Positions 1-5,586 are shown, counted from the stretch's first letter. The stretch: 5,936 bases of DNA from Trueperaceae bacterium (GCA_024636105.1 JAGXHO010000131.1:1-5936), one strand, 5' to 3'. Notes: a model not told the origin generated them from the sequence alone. Numbers and translations are program-made.

Positions 1-1
1 C

Positions 2-127
2 GCCTCGCTGGCGTCGTGGTGGAACGCCCGGATCGTGCTCCGCCGGATGGTGCCGCGCCGCCACGCAGTGCGCGCGGTGGCCGGCGCCTGCGTCGCGGCG
101 CTCGCGATTTGGGCGTCGCTCCTTTGA
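2..127 (+). CDS. C-terminal end of a membrane protein (partial)
   Basis: An open frame enters from the left edge and runs 41 codons to a TGA at 125-127; the gene start lies outside the window. The visible tail has a Trp pair, then a basic stretch (RIVLRRMVPRRH), then about 20 small or hydrophobic residues (AVRAVAGACVAALAIWASLL) ending at the stop. This looks like a cytoplasmic basic loop followed by a last transmembrane helix. LysE/RhtB-type exporters often end in a similar basic loop plus a Gly/Ala-rich helix, but 41 residues are too few to assign a family. The gene converges on gcdH with only 49 bases between the stops. That the frame is a real gene is inferred from its membrane-protein character and its position; the function is unknown. 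Confidence 0.5.
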   Translation, partial: ASLASWWNARIVLRRMVPRRHAVRAVAGACVAALAIWASLL

Positions 128-137
128 CGCGCCAGCG

Positions 138-151
138 CGCCGCGCGCGGCG
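138..151. repeat. GC-only palindrome between convergent stop codons
   Basis: A perfect 14-bp palindrome (7-bp arms, no spacer) made only of G and C sits in the 49-base gap between the plus-strand membrane-protein stop and the minus-strand gcdH stop. The position suits a shared terminator. However, neither side has a T tract, and such alternating G/C sequence can arise by chance at this base composition. Treat it as a weak terminator candidate. Confidence 0.25.
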
Positions 152-176
152 GCGGCGCCCGTGTGGTCGACGGGTC

Positions 177-1358
177 CTAGAAGGCGCTCTCGCCCGTGAT
201 CGCGCGCCCCAGGATCAGCGTGTGCACGCCGTCGGTGCCCTCGTACGTGGCGACCGTCTCGAGGTTCAACATGTGGCGGATCGCGACGTACTCGGTGGTG
301 ATGCCGTTGCCGCCGAGCAGGTCGCGCGCCGCCCGCGCCGTCGCGAGCGCCGCACGCACGTTGTCGCGTTTGGCCAGCGACACCCGAGGCGGCGTGTCTT
401 GACCGCGTTCCTTGAGCCGTCCGAGTTGGTGGGCGACGAGGCTCCCCTTGGTGAGGTCGGCGAGCATGTCGGCGAGGCGCGCTTGCACGAGCTGTTTGGC
501 GGCGAGCGGTGCGCCGAACGAAGGTCGGTCGGCGACGTAGGCGACCGCCTCCTCGAAGCAGGCGAAGCCGGCCCCGAGGACCCCCCAGGCGATGCCGTAG
601 CGCGCCTGGTTGAGGCAGGCGAGGGCGCCACCCAGGCCGGCGACCTCCAGCCGCTGGGCGTCGGGGACGACGACGTCGTCGAGGTAGAGCTCGCTAGTGA
701 CCGAGGCGCGCATCGACGCCTTGGTCTTGATGTCGACCGCCTGGAAGCCGGGACGATCGGTGTCCACGACGAAGCCGAGGACGCGTCCGTCGCCGCCTTC
801 CTCCCGCGCCCAGACGATCGCGAGGTGCGCGCGCGAACCGCTCGTGATCCAGCGCTTGACGCCGTTGATCACCCAGTCGTCGCCCACGCGGCGGCACCGC
901 GTGCGCATGGCGCCGGGGTCGCTGCCCGCGTCGGGTTCGGTGAGCCCGAAGCAGCCGACCGCTTCGCCCGACGCCAGCCGGGGGAGCCAGGACTTCTTGA
1001 CCTCCTCGCGCGCCCACCGGTGGATCGGGTACATGACCAAGCTCGATTGGACGCTCACGAAGCTGCGCAGACCCGAGTCGACGTACTCGACCTCGCGGTT
1101 CAGCAAGCCGTAGGCGGTCGCGCTCGCGCCGGCACCGCCGTACGCTTCGGGCAGCGTGACGCCGAGCATCCCCTGGTCGCCCAGGCGCTTCGCCAGGTCG
1201 GCCGGCAGCGTGCCCTCGGTCCACCAGTCGGCGACGTGCGGCAGGAACTCCGCGCGCACGAACTCGCGCACGCCGTCGCGGATCATCCGCTCTTCGGGGG
1301 CGAGCGTGGCGTCCAGGTCGTAGAAGTCGTCGATTCGGGCGGTCCCTGCGGTCGTCAT
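177..1358 (-). CDS. gcdH: Acyl-CoA dehydrogenase, glutaryl-CoA dehydrogenase type
   Basis: Flavoenzyme of 393 residues, a normal length for the family. Glutaryl-CoA dehydrogenase oxidises and decarboxylates glutaryl-CoA to crotonyl-CoA in lysine/tryptophan breakdown, using FAD and passing electrons to ETF. Visible signatures are CFGLTEPDAGSD at 136-147 and WIT at 170-172 (flavin region), DLLGGNGI near the C-terminus, and TYEGT at 371-375 with the catalytic base Glu373. The segment EYVDSGLRSFVSVQSS matches the GCDH substrate pocket: Glu91, Arg98 and Ser102 fall where human Glu87, Arg94 and Ser98 hold the glutaryl carboxylate. Leu97 replaces the usual Tyr, and the protein ends in the typical GRAITG..AF. 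I chose the ATG at 1356-1358 because family similarity starts there. The frame stays open 74 codons further upstream, but that part is low-complexity Arg/Pro/Ser overlapping the next gene. No clear Shine-Dalgarno is seen. It is the last gene of the minus-strand string, 16 bases after the winged-helix gene. Another short-chain acyl-CoA substrate is possible. Confidence 0.88.
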   Translation of the reverse strand: MTTAGTARIDDFYDLDATLAPEERMIRDGVREFVRAEFLPHVADWWTEGTLPADLAKRLGDQGMLGVTLPEAYGGAGASATAYGLLNREVEYVDSGLRSFVSVQSSLVMYPIHRWAREEVKKSWLPRLASGEAVGCFGLTEPDAGSDPGAMRTRCRRVGDDWVINGVKRWITSGSRAHLAIVWAREEGGDGRVLGFVVDTDRPGFQAVDIKTKASMRASVTSELYLDDVVVPDAQRLEVAGLGGALACLNQARYGIAWGVLGAGFACFEEAVAYVADRPSFGAPLAAKQLVQARLADMLADLTKGSLVAHQLGRLKERGQDTPPRVSLAKRDNVRAALATARAARDLLGGNGITTEYVAIRHMLNLETVATYEGTDGVHTLILGRAITGESAF

Positions 1359-1374
1359 GGGTGCGTGCGCGCGG

Positions 1375-1617
1375 TCAGTCGTCGCCGAACAGGCGACGGA
1401 GCGCGTCCTCCTTGGTGGTGGTCCGGACCGCGCGCCAGCGGGACTCGGTCTCGTGGGCGCGGCCCGCTTCGGCGAGCGACGCCAGCGAAGCTTCGATCGT
1501 GTCGATGGCCAACTCCTCGTACCGGTGCTCGTCGACCAACCGCTGCACCTCGCGCACCGTCGCCCCGTGGGCGCCGGCACGCTCGAGCGCTTCGAAGACC
1601 CACTCGTCGACGGTCAT
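1375..1617 (-). CDS. Small winged-helix-like protein, function unknown
   Basis: An 80-residue acidic protein I do not recognise as a named family. Its pattern resembles a winged helix-turn-helix: helix EWVFEALERAG (5-15), then TVREVQRLVDEHRY (about 20-33), then IDTIEASLASLAEAGRAHE (38-56) as a recognition-type helix, a short RWRAV strand (60-64) as wing, and a charged tail KEDALRRLFGDD. No metal-binding cysteines, sensor domain or membrane segment is present. The ATG at 1615-1617 has an AGGA ribosome site (1625-1628) overlapping the ferredoxin stop, and gcdH follows 16 bases after the stop, so the gene is embedded in the operon. The preserved frame and spacing support a real gene. A DNA-binding or protein-interaction role is inferred from predicted helices only. 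Confidence 0.72.
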   Translation of the reverse strand: MTVDEWVFEALERAGAHGATVREVQRLVDEHRYEELAIDTIEASLASLAEAGRAHETESRWRAVRTTTKEDALRRLFGDD

Positions 1618-1624
1618 GCGTTCA

Positions 1625-1628
1625 TCCT
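1625..1628 (-). promoter_or_regulatory. Ribosome binding site overlapping the upstream stop codon
   Basis: On the minus strand the ferredoxin ends TAG and reads on as TAGGATGAACGCATG. The AGGA used by the 80-residue gene therefore shares bases with the ferredoxin stop and lies 7 bases before its ATG. Such overlap usually means translational coupling and supports this start codon. Confidence 0.55.
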
Positions 1629-2679
1629 ACGACGCGTCGCGCGCCACCGGCGCGTCGCCATCGGCCCGGCGCGGCGTCGACGTCGCGACCGTCCGCACCC
1701 CACCGACGACCTCGCCCCATGGCACGACGGGGCGCATCGTGATCACGTGCACGGGGCAGACGTCGACGCACGCAGCGCATCCGACGCAGCGATCGGCCTC
1801 GAGGTCGATGCGCATGGGCCCTTGCGCGGGGCGTCCGCCGACCCCGCCGGTGGGGGTGGCGTCCGGGGCGTCGTCGAACGCGCGTCGGATGGCGTCCGTC
1901 GGGCACACCCGGGTGCACGCCGGGCAGAAGATGCACCCGTCGGCGAGCGCCGGGAGCGGGAACGGCACGAGGTCCTCGGCCGCCAAGTCGGCGACTTCCA
2001 GCGCTCGCAGCCGTCGTTGGTGCTCGGCAGGCAGCGGCGGGCGGTCGGTGGCCCCGCGCGGCTCCTCGGGCGCCAGCTTCTCGAGCGGCCCGAGGGCGAC
2101 GCCGCCGGCCTGCTTCATCTGGCCCCATCCGACGCGGAACAGGTCGCGCCGCGACAGCGCTCGTGGATCGACGCTCGGATCGAGCCGTTCGATCTGGACG
2201 ACGACGAACTCAGGCGACTCGTCGTGGACCTCCAGCAGCGCTCCGGCGGCCGCGACGGTCGCCGCCACGGCGTCGGGCACGTCGGCGGAACCGATCGCGC
2301 AGGCCTCGCACGCACCGCGTCCAAGGGTGACGCGCTCGTTGGCGGCGCCCATGCGGACGAGATCGCTCGCCTGCAACCGGGCGAGGCACGGGACCGACGG
2401 GGCGTCGCCGGCCACTTGCGAGCAGCGCACGTCGCGGGCGGTCGGGGCGCGCGTTCGGGGGGCGAGGGCATGGGACGGGCAGGCGACCACGCACAAGCCG
2501 CAACCGGTGCAGTCGATCGGGTCGATGGCGACCGTTCGGGTGATGGTGATCGCCTCGTGCGGGCAGGCGTCGGCGCACACCGTGCACAGCGCGCCGTGGT
2601 GCACGAGGCAGGTGGGCGCATCGAACTCCGGCGTCGCGTCGACGCGTTTGAAGGCCCAAGCCATCACGTCGCGGAACAC
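1627..2679 (-). CDS. Tandem 4Fe-4S ferredoxin with a central four-cysteine module
   Basis: A 350-residue soluble iron-sulfur protein with two di-cluster ferredoxin blocks. The N-terminal block has C24, C32, C35, C39 (first spacing 7 residues, CX7CX2CX3CP) and C57, C60, C63, C67 (CX2CX2CX3CP). The C-terminal block has C249, C252, C255, C259 and C298, C301, C304, C308, both CX2CX2CX3CP. Four [4Fe-4S] clusters are expected. Between them lie C86, C98 (PCLARL) and C124/C127 (GACEACAIG), which may form a further metal or redox site, followed by a linker. It most likely passes electrons between cytoplasmic redox partners; the partners are unknown. The GTG at 2677-2679 is chosen because GGGGG lies 5 bases upstream and the start is one base after the aroF stop. 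The ATG at 2662-2664 is a poorer alternative without a ribosome site. The protein has no signal peptide. An internal SRRDLFR at 176-182 resembles a Tat motif but is not N-terminal and no hydrophobic stretch follows. Confidence 0.9.
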   Translation of the reverse strand: MFRDVMAWAFKRVDATPEFDAPTCLVHHGALCTVCADACPHEAITITRTVAIDPIDCTGCGLCVVACPSHALAPRTRAPTARDVRCSQVAGDAPSVPCLARLQASDLVRMGAANERVTLGRGACEACAIGSADVPDAVAATVAAAGALLEVHDESPEFVVVQIERLDPSVDPRALSRRDLFRVGWGQMKQAGGVALGPLEKLAPEEPRGATDRPPLPAEHQRRLRALEVADLAAEDLVPFPLPALADGCIFCPACTRVCPTDAIRRAFDDAPDATPTGGVGGRPAQGPMRIDLEADRCVGCAACVDVCPVHVITMRPVVPWGEVVGGVRTVATSTPRRADGDAPVARDAS

Positions 2680-2680
2680 G

Positions 2681-3784
2681 TCAGCCCCCGGTGTAGAGCT
2701 CGGTGCGGCCGGGCGAGAGCGTCTGCGGGAAGAGCGTGGCGTCTAGGTAGGCGTCGAAGCCTTCGAAGTCGACCTGCTGCTTCTGATCCGAGAGCGCCAC
2801 GGCCGGGTTGGGATGCACCTCGATCATGATGCCGTCGGCGCCGACCGCCAGGGCCGCTTTGGTCAGCGGTACGAGCAGGTCGCGCCGACCCCCGGAGTGG
2901 GTCACGTCGACGAGGACCGGTAGGTGGGTCTCGAGCTTCGCGAGCGCTACCGCGGACACGTCGAGCGTGTTGCGGGTGAAGCGCTCGAACGTGCGGATCC
3001 CGCGCTCGCACAGGATGACGTTCGGGTTGCCCTCGTGCAGGAGGTACTCGGCCGCCATCACCCATTCCTCGATCGTCGCCGCGAGGCCGCGCTTGAGCAG
3101 CACCGGGAGCCGCGAGCGACCGGCCGACTTGAGCAACCGGAAGTTCTGCATGTTGCGCGCGCCGATCTGGACCACGTCCACGTACTGCTCGAACAACGGC
3201 AGGTCGGCGGCGTCCATGAGCTCGGCGACGAAGCGCAAGCCGTGGGCGTCGCATGCCTCCCGTCCGAGCCGCAGACCCTCCTCGCCCAACCCCTGGAAGC
3301 TGTACGGATCGGTGCGGGGCTTGTAGGCACCGCCCCGGAACAGCTTGACGCCGCGCGCCGCGACGTGCGCGGCGGTCGCCTCGACCTGCTCGCGCGATTC
3401 GATCGCGCAGGGGCCGGCGATCAACACCGCAGGGTGGTCGCCGCCGACCGGTACGTCGCCGACCCACACGACGGTGTCGGCCCGCCCATGCCGGCGCGAG
3501 GTCAGGTACTGGACCTGGTCGCGCTCCTTCTCGAGCTGCATCGATGCTTGGAAGACCTGCTTGAACAGGCTCTTGACCGTGGAGTCCGAGAACGGGCCGT
3601 GGTTCGCGGCGGTGAGGGCCTCGAGCATCGCCTGCTCGCGCGCCGGGTCGTAGTGCGATCGACCTTGGGCGGTCTGGAGTCGGCCGATGGCCTCGGCGAC
3701 CTCGGCGCGCGCCGAGAGCAGCGCCAAGAGGTCGAGGTTCAGCGCGTCGATGCGGCTGCGAAGGGCGGAGATCTGGTCGTCCAT
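2681..3784 (-). CDS. aroF: Bifunctional DAHP synthase / chorismate mutase (AroQ fusion)
   Basis: 367 residues. The DAHP synthase reaction condenses phosphoenolpyruvate with erythrose 4-phosphate, the first step of the shikimate pathway. Residues 1 to about 87 are an AroQ chorismate mutase helix domain; about 118-350 is the DAHP synthase barrel. The layout matches Bacillus subtilis AroA. Barrel motifs include GPCAIES (124-130), RGGAYKPRT (150-158), IGARNMQNF, LLKRGL, CERGIRTFE and DVTHSGGRRD. Expected metal ligands are Cys126, His296, Glu322 and Asp333. In the mutase domain Arg9, Arg26, Asp46, Arg49 and Glu50 match E. coli Arg11, Arg28, Asp48, Arg51 and Glu52. The catalytic Lys39 position is Gln37, and Gln88 appears as Glu85. 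The mutase domain may therefore act mainly as a feedback sensor, as known for this fusion type. The ATG at 3782-3784 has GGGAGG four bases upstream. It lies 23 bases after tatC and one base before the ferredoxin. Confidence 0.95.
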   Translation of the reverse strand: MDDQISALRSRIDALNLDLLALLSARAEVAEAIGRLQTAQGRSHYDPAREQAMLEALTAANHGPFSDSTVKSLFKQVFQASMQLEKERDQVQYLTSRRHGRADTVVWVGDVPVGGDHPAVLIAGPCAIESREQVEATAAHVAARGVKLFRGGAYKPRTDPYSFQGLGEEGLRLGREACDAHGLRFVAELMDAADLPLFEQYVDVVQIGARNMQNFRLLKSAGRSRLPVLLKRGLAATIEEWVMAAEYLLHEGNPNVILCERGIRTFERFTRNTLDVSAVALAKLETHLPVLVDVTHSGGRRDLLVPLTKAALAVGADGIMIEVHPNPAVALSDQKQQVDFEGFDAYLDATLFPQTLSPGRTELYTGG

Positions 3785-3788
3785 GGAG

Positions 3789-3794
3789 CCTCCC
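3789..3794 (-). promoter_or_regulatory. Ribosome binding site of aroF
   Basis: GGGAGG on the minus strand, four bases before the aroF ATG, inside the 23-base tatC-aroF gap. It fixes the start at 3784. The frame is open for 215 codons further upstream, but that part is out-of-frame tatC sequence. Confidence 0.75.
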
Positions 3795-3807
3795 AGGGGG
3801 CTGCGGA

Positions 3808-4539
3808 TCAGGTGGGTGCGTCGTCGGGGTTGGGGCGCGTCCGCTCGACGCGTCGCTCGGAGGCCTTCACGACGAAGATGGAGAGCTCGTACAGGACGAT
3901 GAGGGGGACGGCGACGAGGGCGAAGTTGAAGGGGTCGCCGGTGGGGGAGAGCCCGGCCGCGGCGATCAGGAGCACGATCAGCGTGACCTTGCGCGACCGC
4001 CGGAGCGTCTCGGCGCGCACGATACCCAAGCGCGCCAGGAGGAAACCGAGCACGGGCAGCTCGAACATCAGCCCGAACACGGCCATCAACATGAGCACGT
4101 TCCCGATGTAGCGGCCGATCGACAGGAACCCCTGCGCTTCGTCGCCGAGGAAGGCGAGGAGCACCGGGATCGTGATCGGAAGCACCAAGTAATAGGAGAA
4201 GAGGACGCCGCCGGAGAAGGCGGCCGCGGTGAGCAGGATGAAGGGCACGCCGAAACGGCGCTCCTCGAGGTACAGCCCCGGCGCGATGAAGGACCAGACT
4301 TGCGCGATCACGATGGGCGACGCGAGCACCAGGCCGAAGAACGAAGCGATCTGCATCGAGGCGGTGAACGGTTCGAGCAGCGAGAAATAGGTGAGCGTCA
4401 TGCCTTCGGGGAGCGGGTGCTGCAGCCAACGCAGCACATCGAAGCGGAACGCGAACATCGTGCCCGCCCCCACCACCCAGGCGGCGAGGGCGATGAAGAG
4501 CCGGTTGCGAAGCTCGTCGAGGTGGTCGAAGAGGGTCAC
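3808..4539 (-). CDS. tatC: Sec-independent protein translocase subunit TatC
   Basis: 243-residue inner-membrane protein with about six transmembrane segments, the receptor of the twin-arginine pathway that exports folded, often cofactor-bearing proteins. Family marks are: N-terminal DHLDELRNRL (5-14), whose Glu9/Arg11 match E. coli HLIELRKRL; SLLEPF (53-58) before the second helix; FIAPGLYLEERR (84-95), whose Glu93 matches E. coli Glu103; FELPV (159-163), whose Glu160 matches E. coli Glu170; and LSPTGDPFNFALVAVP (197-212) at the last helices. The basic tail SERRVERTR is cytoplasmic. There is no ATG near the family N-terminus. I chose the GTG at 4537-4539, which places the start at the usual point and has GGTGA seven bases upstream. 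It follows tatA after an 80-base gap holding a perfect palindrome, and precedes aroF by 23 bases. Confidence 0.95.
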   Translation of the reverse strand: MTLFDHLDELRNRLFIALAAWVVGAGTMFAFRFDVLRWLQHPLPEGMTLTYFSLLEPFTASMQIASFFGLVLASPIVIAQVWSFIAPGLYLEERRFGVPFILLTAAAFSGGVLFSYYLVLPITIPVLLAFLGDEAQGFLSIGRYIGNVLMLMAVFGLMFELPVLGFLLARLGIVRAETLRRSRKVTLIVLLIAAAGLSPTGDPFNFALVAVPLIVLYELSIFVVKASERRVERTRPNPDDAPT

Positions 4540-4546
4540 GAAGGGT

Positions 4547-4551
4547 TCACC
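4547..4551 (-). promoter_or_regulatory. Ribosome binding site that decides the tatC GTG start
   Basis: GGTGA on the minus strand, seven bases before the GTG at 4537-4539, matches the last part of the TAAGGAGGTGA anti-16S complement. Other in-frame GTG codons further upstream fall inside or beyond the 42-bp palindrome and lack a site, so this GTG is preferred. Confidence 0.6.
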
Positions 4552-4567
4552 GGACGGCGGCGAGCGG

Positions 4568-4609
4568 CACGACGCCGCCCGTGGCGAGCTCGCCACGGGC
4601 GGCGTCGTG
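4568..4609. repeat. Perfect 42-bp palindrome between tatA and tatC
   Basis: Two 21-base arms are exact reverse complements around a central GAGCTC, with no spacer. As RNA this would form a long GC-rich stem closed by a tiny loop. It starts 10 bases after the tatA stop and ends 28 bases before the tatC GTG. There is no T tract on the minus strand after it, so it is not a classical intrinsic terminator. Possible roles are a 3' stabiliser of tatA mRNA, a partial transcription or processing barrier lowering tatC, or a protein-binding site. It could also be a dispersed palindromic repeat, but no second copy is in this window. Confidence 0.85.
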
Positions 4610-4619
4610 GGCACCGCGG

Positions 4620-4913
4620 TCAGGACGCGGCGCTGCCGCCTCCTTGGGGATTGGAACCTTCGCGCGGCGCTTCGCCATCGCCGGACGTCGAACCGGTCGG
4701 CTCGGACGCGGACGCCTGGCTGGCCTTCGGCGCCGGACGAGGCTCGTCGTCGCCGTCCAAGTCGGACCTCATGTCGCGCAACTCCTTGCGGAAGGCGCGG
4801 ACCGATTGCCCGAGACCCTTCGCCATCTCGGGCAACCGACGCGGCCCGAAGATGAGGAGCACGACTACGAGGATGATGAGGATCTCCCAGACCCCGAACG
4901 GACCGATGCGCAT
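4620..4913 (-). CDS. tatA: Twin-arginine translocase subunit TatA
   Basis: 97 residues. TatA multimers form the pore or membrane-weakening part of the Tat exporter with TatC. A short N-terminal tail (MRIGPFGVWE) leads into one transmembrane helix (about 9-22), the hinge FGPRRLPE (22-29), and an amphipathic helix (MAKGLGQSVRAFRKELRDMRSD, about 30-51). A polar, Pro/Ser/Gly-rich acidic tail (about 52-97) is probably disordered. FGPRRLPE resembles FGPKKLPE in the single TatA-type proteins of Gram-positive bacteria. Glu10 near the helix start is a polar position also seen in TatA/TatB. No separate tatB is visible, so this may be a two-component TatAC system with a bifunctional TatA. The ATG at 4911-4913 has GGAGGT six bases upstream. 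A 40-codon in-frame upstream extension reads through the promoter region and is rejected. Confidence 0.93.
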   Translation of the reverse strand: MRIGPFGVWEILIILVVVLLIFGPRRLPEMAKGLGQSVRAFRKELRDMRSDLDGDDEPRPAPKASQASASEPTGSTSGDGEAPREGSNPQGGGSAAS

Positions 4914-4919
4914 CAGACG

Positions 4920-4925
4920 ACCTCC
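4920..4925 (-). promoter_or_regulatory. Ribosome binding site of tatA
   Basis: GGAGGT on the minus strand, six bases before the tatA ATG, is an almost ideal Shine-Dalgarno and fixes this start over upstream codons. Confidence 0.75.
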
Positions 4926-4933
4926 GTGCAGGC

Positions 4934-4942
4934 ATGCTAGCA
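4934..4942 (-). promoter_or_regulatory. Candidate extended -10 promoter for the tatA operon
   Basis: Minus-strand TGCTAGCAT gives an extended -10 (TGn plus TAGCAT). No convincing -35 lies 16-18 bases upstream. Transcription would start near 4927, just before the tatA ribosome site, leaving a leader of roughly 14 bases. The placement fits a promoter for the tatA-to-gcdH string, but the motif is short and the call is by eye. Confidence 0.4.
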
Positions 4943-5015
4943 GAGCGCTGCGCGGCGACGGGTCCCGGCGCGCGACGGGCCGTCCCTGACGGGCCCGCAC
5001 GCGGTCGGCGGGCGG

Positions 5016-5044
5016 TTGACACCCCCAGGGCACCGTGCTAGCCT
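5016..5044 (+). promoter_or_regulatory. Strong promoter of the tRNA-tuf operon
   Basis: A perfect -35 TTGACA (5016-5021), a 17-base spacer, and TAGCCT (5039-5044) preceded by TGC make an extended -10 with consensus positions T1, A2 and T6. Transcription should start near 5051, about 76 bases before the first tRNA. A consensus-like promoter is expected for stable RNA and EF-Tu genes. No second promoter is evident before tuf, so one transcript probably covers all five genes. Confidence 0.75.
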
Positions 5045-5060
5045 CTTCCTTCGGACGCGC

Positions 5061-5082
5061 CGTGGAACCGTTCGGTTCTGCG
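5061..5082 (+). repeat. Stem-loop in the tRNA operon leader
   Basis: A nine-base-pair imperfect stem (two G-T pairs) with loop GTTC; the core GAACC/GGTTC pairs perfectly. It lies just after the predicted transcription start and before tRNA-Thr. It may protect the precursor's 5' end or guide processing. No T tract follows, so termination is unlikely. Confidence 0.4.
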
Positions 5083-5125
5083 CAGCGACCCCGGCGGCCC
5101 CAAGGCCACGGATACGCCCTCGGGA

Positions 5126-5202
<77 letters not shown>

Positions 5203-5248
5203 AGCCGAGGCCGAGGCCGGATCGAGGAACCGCGGAGCGGACGTACGT

Positions 5249-5334
5249 GGGTAGGTGCCCGAGTGGCTAAAGGGGACGGACTGTAAATCCGTTGGCGTAT
5301 GCCTACGCTGGTTCGAATCCAGCCCTGCCCACCA
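5249..5334 (+). tRNA. tyrU: tRNA-Tyr (anticodon GTA)
   Basis: An 86-base class II tRNA with a long variable arm. The acceptor GGGTAGG pairs with CCTGCCC (one T-G pair), the anticodon stem ACGGA/TCCGT holds loop CTGTAAA with anticodon GTA at 5283-5285, the variable arm is TGGCGTATGCCTAC, and the T-arm is GCTGG/CCAGC with TTCGAAT. Discriminator A and CCA are encoded. Only four bases separate it from tRNA-Gly, so maturation must rely on endonucleolytic cuts. Its position matches E. coli tyrU. Confidence 0.97.
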
Positions 5335-5338
5335 CCGT

Positions 5339-5414
<76 letters not shown>

Positions 5415-5511
5415 GCGCGACCCGTGGCACCGCGCGTGCCGCGAAGCGGCTCCCTCCGGAGCCACGGTTCTTGTTCGGCGTGCCGTCACCGGCACGGTGC
5501 GGTGGGTGCAG
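5415..5511 (+). other. Structured spacer between tRNA-Gly and tRNA-Thr
   Basis: This 97-base gap is far longer than the 4-base Tyr-Gly gap and holds three successive stem-loops. The first is an 8-bp stem at 5423-5430/5436-5443 with one T-G pair. The second is a 6-bp GGCTCC/GGAGCC stem at 5448-5463. The third is a 6-bp GTGCCG/CGGCAC stem at 5480-5495. None is followed by a T tract. They probably serve precursor folding or RNase cleavage. No ORF or tRNA remnant is recognisable. Confidence 0.5.

Positions 5512-5586
<75 letters not shown>

Noticed and set aside
1359..1580. N-terminal extension of gcdH by 74 residues
   Set aside because: The extra part is Arg/Pro/Ser-rich out-of-frame sequence of the 80-residue gene; the family N-terminus starts at the ATG at 1358.
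222..1742. Plus-strand open frame of about 500 codons antisense to gcdH and beyond
   Set aside because: Long antisense frames are common at this GC content. Its translation is rich in Arg/Ala/Gly/Asp with no recognisable domain, while the minus-strand frame has intact GCDH motifs.
2134..2154. SRRDLFR in the ferredoxin as a Tat export signal
   Set aside because: It lies at residues 176-182, not at the N-terminus, and no hydrophobic h-region or cleavage site follows. The tempting link with the neighbouring tat genes is not supported.
1357..2829. Plus-strand open frame of about 490 codons antisense to the ferredoxin
   Set aside because: It is the shadow of a cysteine-patterned ferredoxin. The translation is low complexity and crosses three real minus-strand genes.
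4568..4609. Palindrome as a classical Rho-independent terminator
   Set aside because: No T-rich tract follows the stem on either strand, and tatC with a suitable ribosome site follows 28 bases later.
4540..5022. N-terminal extension of tatC through the palindrome and tatA
   Set aside because: The frame is open by chance. It would overlap the whole of tatA, and TatC homologues begin near the DHLDELR motif.
5203..5248. Short direct repeat CGAGGC in the Thr-Tyr tRNA spacer as a CRISPR-like or att-type repeat
   Set aside because: Only two adjacent six-base copies exist, and no integrase gene or longer repeat accompanies them.
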